From the NCBI RefSeq assembly GCF_020172085.1, contig NZ_JAIVAT010000003.1:310001-374000 (forward strand): DNA of 64,000 nucleotides. The letters are read 5' to 3'. The notes under the pieces were generated by a model that was not told the origin of the DNA, searched no databases, and saw only the letters and a program-made list of their open reading frames with translations. Shown here piece after piece: positions 62,399 through 64,000 of this stretch; position 1 is the first letter of the stretch, and the number at the start of each line of letters is the position of its first letter. A program made the translations under genes and the position numbers. The stretch comes from Rossellomorea aquimaris (lineage in GTDB: Bacteria > Bacillota > Bacilli > Bacillales > Bacillaceae_B).

Positions 62399-62613
62399 TA
62401 ATGCATTTGCTGCAATGATTCCTCTAATGTTTCAAGAACCATTTTTTGTTCCTGCGGATCTGCGTTTTGCCAGAAGACTTCAAGAAGTACGCCGAGGCCA
62501 GGAAGAGTTTTTTCTTCTCCCCCTTGGATGGCGTCAACGATTGTGTCTCTCAGCTCGTCCTGGTTGTTTCCAGATACGTTGTGTATGATCGCTTTTCGTA
62601 AGTTAAGATTCAT
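62398..62613 (-). CDS. sspI: Small acid-soluble spore protein SspI
   Basis: 71 residues. It starts [20 protein letters not shown] and has [19 protein letters not shown], both diagnostic of the SspI family of minor spore proteins. ATG 62613 follows AAGGAGA; the in-frame GTG one codon earlier is not needed. In B. subtilis it is made in the forespore under SigG. Monocistronic on the minus strand. Confidence 0.95.
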   Translation of the reverse strand: MNLNLRKAIIHNVSGNNQDELRDTIVDAIQGGEEKTLPGLGVLLEVFWQNADPQEQKMVLETLEESLQQMH

Positions 62614-62737
62614 CACACATTTCTCCTTTTTGCTAGGATGAGGAATTCATTGTTATCTTGTCTCAAATTGAATTTATTATGTATGAAAGTTAAGGTATAA
62701 TGAGACCTTGAATAGTAACCTAAAGGAGCGGATACGA

Positions 62738-63499
62738 TTGAAGTATATTCAATCATCGAAAAACCCTGTTGTAAAGCAGTGGAAGAAATTATTGACCAAA
62801 AAGGAACGGGATCTCACCCGCACATATATAATCGAAGGCTTTCACCTAGTGGAGGAAGCATTGAAACAGGAGGATACGGTTCTTGAATTGATCGTTGTAG
62901 AAGGGATCGATCTTCCACAGAAATGGACGGTGGAGTCTGTTTCCATGACTATGGTATCCGATGAAGTCGGGAAAGCATTGTCTGATACAGAGACTTCACA
63001 AGGAGTCTTTGCCATTTGTAAACAAAAAGAAGATGAGCATGATTTTAAAAGAGCAAAAACCTTCATGATTCTCGATGGTCTGCAGGATCCGGGAAATATC
63101 GGTACCATCATCCGTACGGCCGATGCGGCTGGAATGGATATGGTGGTGCTCGGCAAGGGGACGGTTGACCCTTATAACCCTAAAGTACTCCGTTCTGCAC
63201 AAGGAAGCCACTTTCACATTCCCATCGTCAGAAGGGATCTTTCAGAAACCATTCCAGTCCTGAAAGAACGGGGGATACCGGTATATGGGACGGCGCTTGA
63301 AAATGGAGTCGAATATTCAACAGTCGAGCCTGGTCCTTCTTATGCCCTCATTGTAGGAAACGAAGGAAATGGTATGTCCAAGGACGTTTTAACTGAAACC
63401 GATCAAAACCTCTACATCCCTATTTACGGGAAGAGTGAATCACTGAACGTAGCGATTGCGGCAGGCATTTTATTGTACTATTTCAAAAATGGGCAGTGA
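62738..63499 (+). CDS. ysgA: TrmH/SpoU family rRNA methyltransferase YsgA
   Basis: 253-residue SPOUT methyltransferase. The N-terminal RNA-binding part begins KYIQSSKNPVVKQWKKLL; the three SpoU motifs are present: LDGLQDPGNIGTIIRTADA, ALIVGNEGNGMS and IPIYGKSESLNVAIAAGI. It transfers a methyl from AdoMet to a ribose, probably in 23S rRNA. TTG 62738 is placed nine bases after AAGGAG; the ATG at 62708 has no RBS. Lies just before pheS as in B. subtilis. Confidence 0.93.
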   Translation: MKYIQSSKNPVVKQWKKLLTKKERDLTRTYIIEGFHLVEEALKQEDTVLELIVVEGIDLPQKWTVESVSMTMVSDEVGKALSDTETSQGVFAICKQKEDEHDFKRAKTFMILDGLQDPGNIGTIIRTADAAGMDMVVLGKGTVDPYNPKVLRSAQGSHFHIPIVRRDLSETIPVLKERGIPVYGTALENGVEYSTVEPGPSYALIVGNEGNGMSKDVLTETDQNLYIPIYGKSESLNVAIAAGILLYYFKNGQ

Positions 63500-63514
63500 A
63501 ATTCGTGAAAAGGT

Positions 63515-63543
63515 TTGAAATGTGCCGGGAAATTCACTATAAT
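63515..63543 (+). promoter_or_regulatory. SigA promoter of pheS(T)
   Basis: TTGAAA (63515-63520), 17 bases, TATAAT (63538-63543). Confidence 0.85.
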
Positions 63544-63562
63544 AAGGCACATATAATTCAAA

Positions 63563-63807
63563 AACGTTGAAAGAGGAAAGTAGCACATGACCTTCTTCAA
63601 GGGAGAGAATGCCCTGGACTGTAAGCATTCTTAAGAAAACATGATGTGAACATTTCACCTCTTGAGTTGGCATCGGGACCATGAGAATGTAAAGATGCTC
63701 CGGCATAAGCCGTTATCCGAATGAAGTGAGTATGTCTATCTTTAGATATGCTTATAAGGGTGGTACCGCGATATAAACCTCGTCCCTTTTTGGGATGGGG
63801 TTTTTTT
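63563..63807 (+). promoter_or_regulatory. T-box riboswitch, phenylalanyl-tRNA specific
   Basis: The specifier position before ACCTC reads TTC (63654-63656), a Phe codon. T-box AAGGGTGGTACCGCG is at 63756-63770; the terminator stem (63776-63786 with 63791-63801) is followed by T7. Confidence 0.95.
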
Positions 63808-63866
63808 ATTTGGTTGGAAATCCGGAAAGCGCCATTCGGACGATATACATTAAAGGAGGAAGTATA

Positions 63867-64000
63867 ATGGAGGACAAATTACGTTCCCTTCAACAAGAAG
63901 CTATTGAAAAAGTGAACGAAGCACAAGACTTGAAAGAATTGAACAACATCCGCGTTGCTTACCTAGGGAAAAAAGGACCTGTAACCGAAGCGTTAAAAGG
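63867..64000 (+). CDS. pheS: Phenylalanyl-tRNA synthetase alpha subunit (partial)
   Basis: First 44 codons of PheS, cut by the window end. It starts [20 protein letters not shown] and has [20 protein letters not shown], the N-terminal coiled-coil typical of the subunit. AAAGGAGG lies nine bases before ATG. Controlled by the T-box leader. Confidence 0.95.
   Translation, partial: MEDKLRSLQQEAIEKVNEAQDLKELNNIRVAYLGKKGPVTEALK

Overview
The window is chromosomal DNA from an endospore-forming low-GC Gram-positive bacterium of the Bacillaceae. The evidence is the gene content and order (ytrI-ytrH-dnaE, ytsJ, accDA, pfkA-pyk, citZ-icd-mdh, phoPR, polA-mutM, gapB-speD-nrdR-dnaB-dnaI, thrS, infC-rpmI-rplT, sspI, pheS), strong AGGAGG ribosome binding sites, frequent TTG/GTG starts, T-box leaders and several sporulation genes. 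The order largely follows the corresponding Bacillus subtilis segment. It is not B. subtilis itself, because extra genes (hflKC, a DUF2089 operon, a MaoC protein, a dUTPase/DUF4062/UPRTase-like cassette) interrupt that order. The species cannot be fixed from sequence reading alone. No rRNA, tRNA, IS element or CRISPR array was seen.

Positions 1-16100 are mostly accessory. They hold a lipoprotein/ECF sigma/anti-sigma operon, a nitroreductase behind a Fur box, acetyltransferases, a quinone oxidoreductase, two MFS efflux pumps (one behind a possible leader-peptide attenuator), the alternative lipid II flippase Amj, a secreted DUF2252 protein, a four-gene hydrolase/phosphotransferase/acetyltransferase operon, and a second, minus-strand ECF sigma/DUF4179 anti-sigma pair.

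Positions 16100-58500 are the conserved core: replication (dnaE, polA, dnaB, dnaI), fatty acid synthesis (accDA), lower glycolysis and TCA cycle (pfkA, pyk, citZ, icd, mdh, ytsJ), gluconeogenesis (gapB), phosphate two-component control (phoPR), DNA repair (mutM), CoA and polyamine synthesis (coaE, speD), dNTP control (nrdR) and translation (thrS, infC, rpmI, rplT). Carbon-flow genes carry recognisable control sites: cre-like boxes before citZ and the MaoC gene, CcpN-like boxes before gapB, and a FadR-type palindrome before the malic enzyme/GntR operon.

Positions 58500-64000 hold a dimeric-type dUTPase, an AT-rich three-gene insertion (trimeric dUTPase, DUF4062 protein, UPRTase-like protein), an M42 aminopeptidase, sspI, an rRNA methyltransferase and the T-box leader and start of pheS.

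Points most worth a second look: (i) the AT-rich dUTPase/DUF4062/UPRTase-like cassette, possibly a nucleotide-centred defence system; (ii) a structured speD leader whose loop can pair with the Shine-Dalgarno sequence; (iii) four intergenic arrays of short motifs repeated about every 21 bp; (iv) a putative attenuator before the second MFS gene; (v) four copies of a long palindromic REP-like element.
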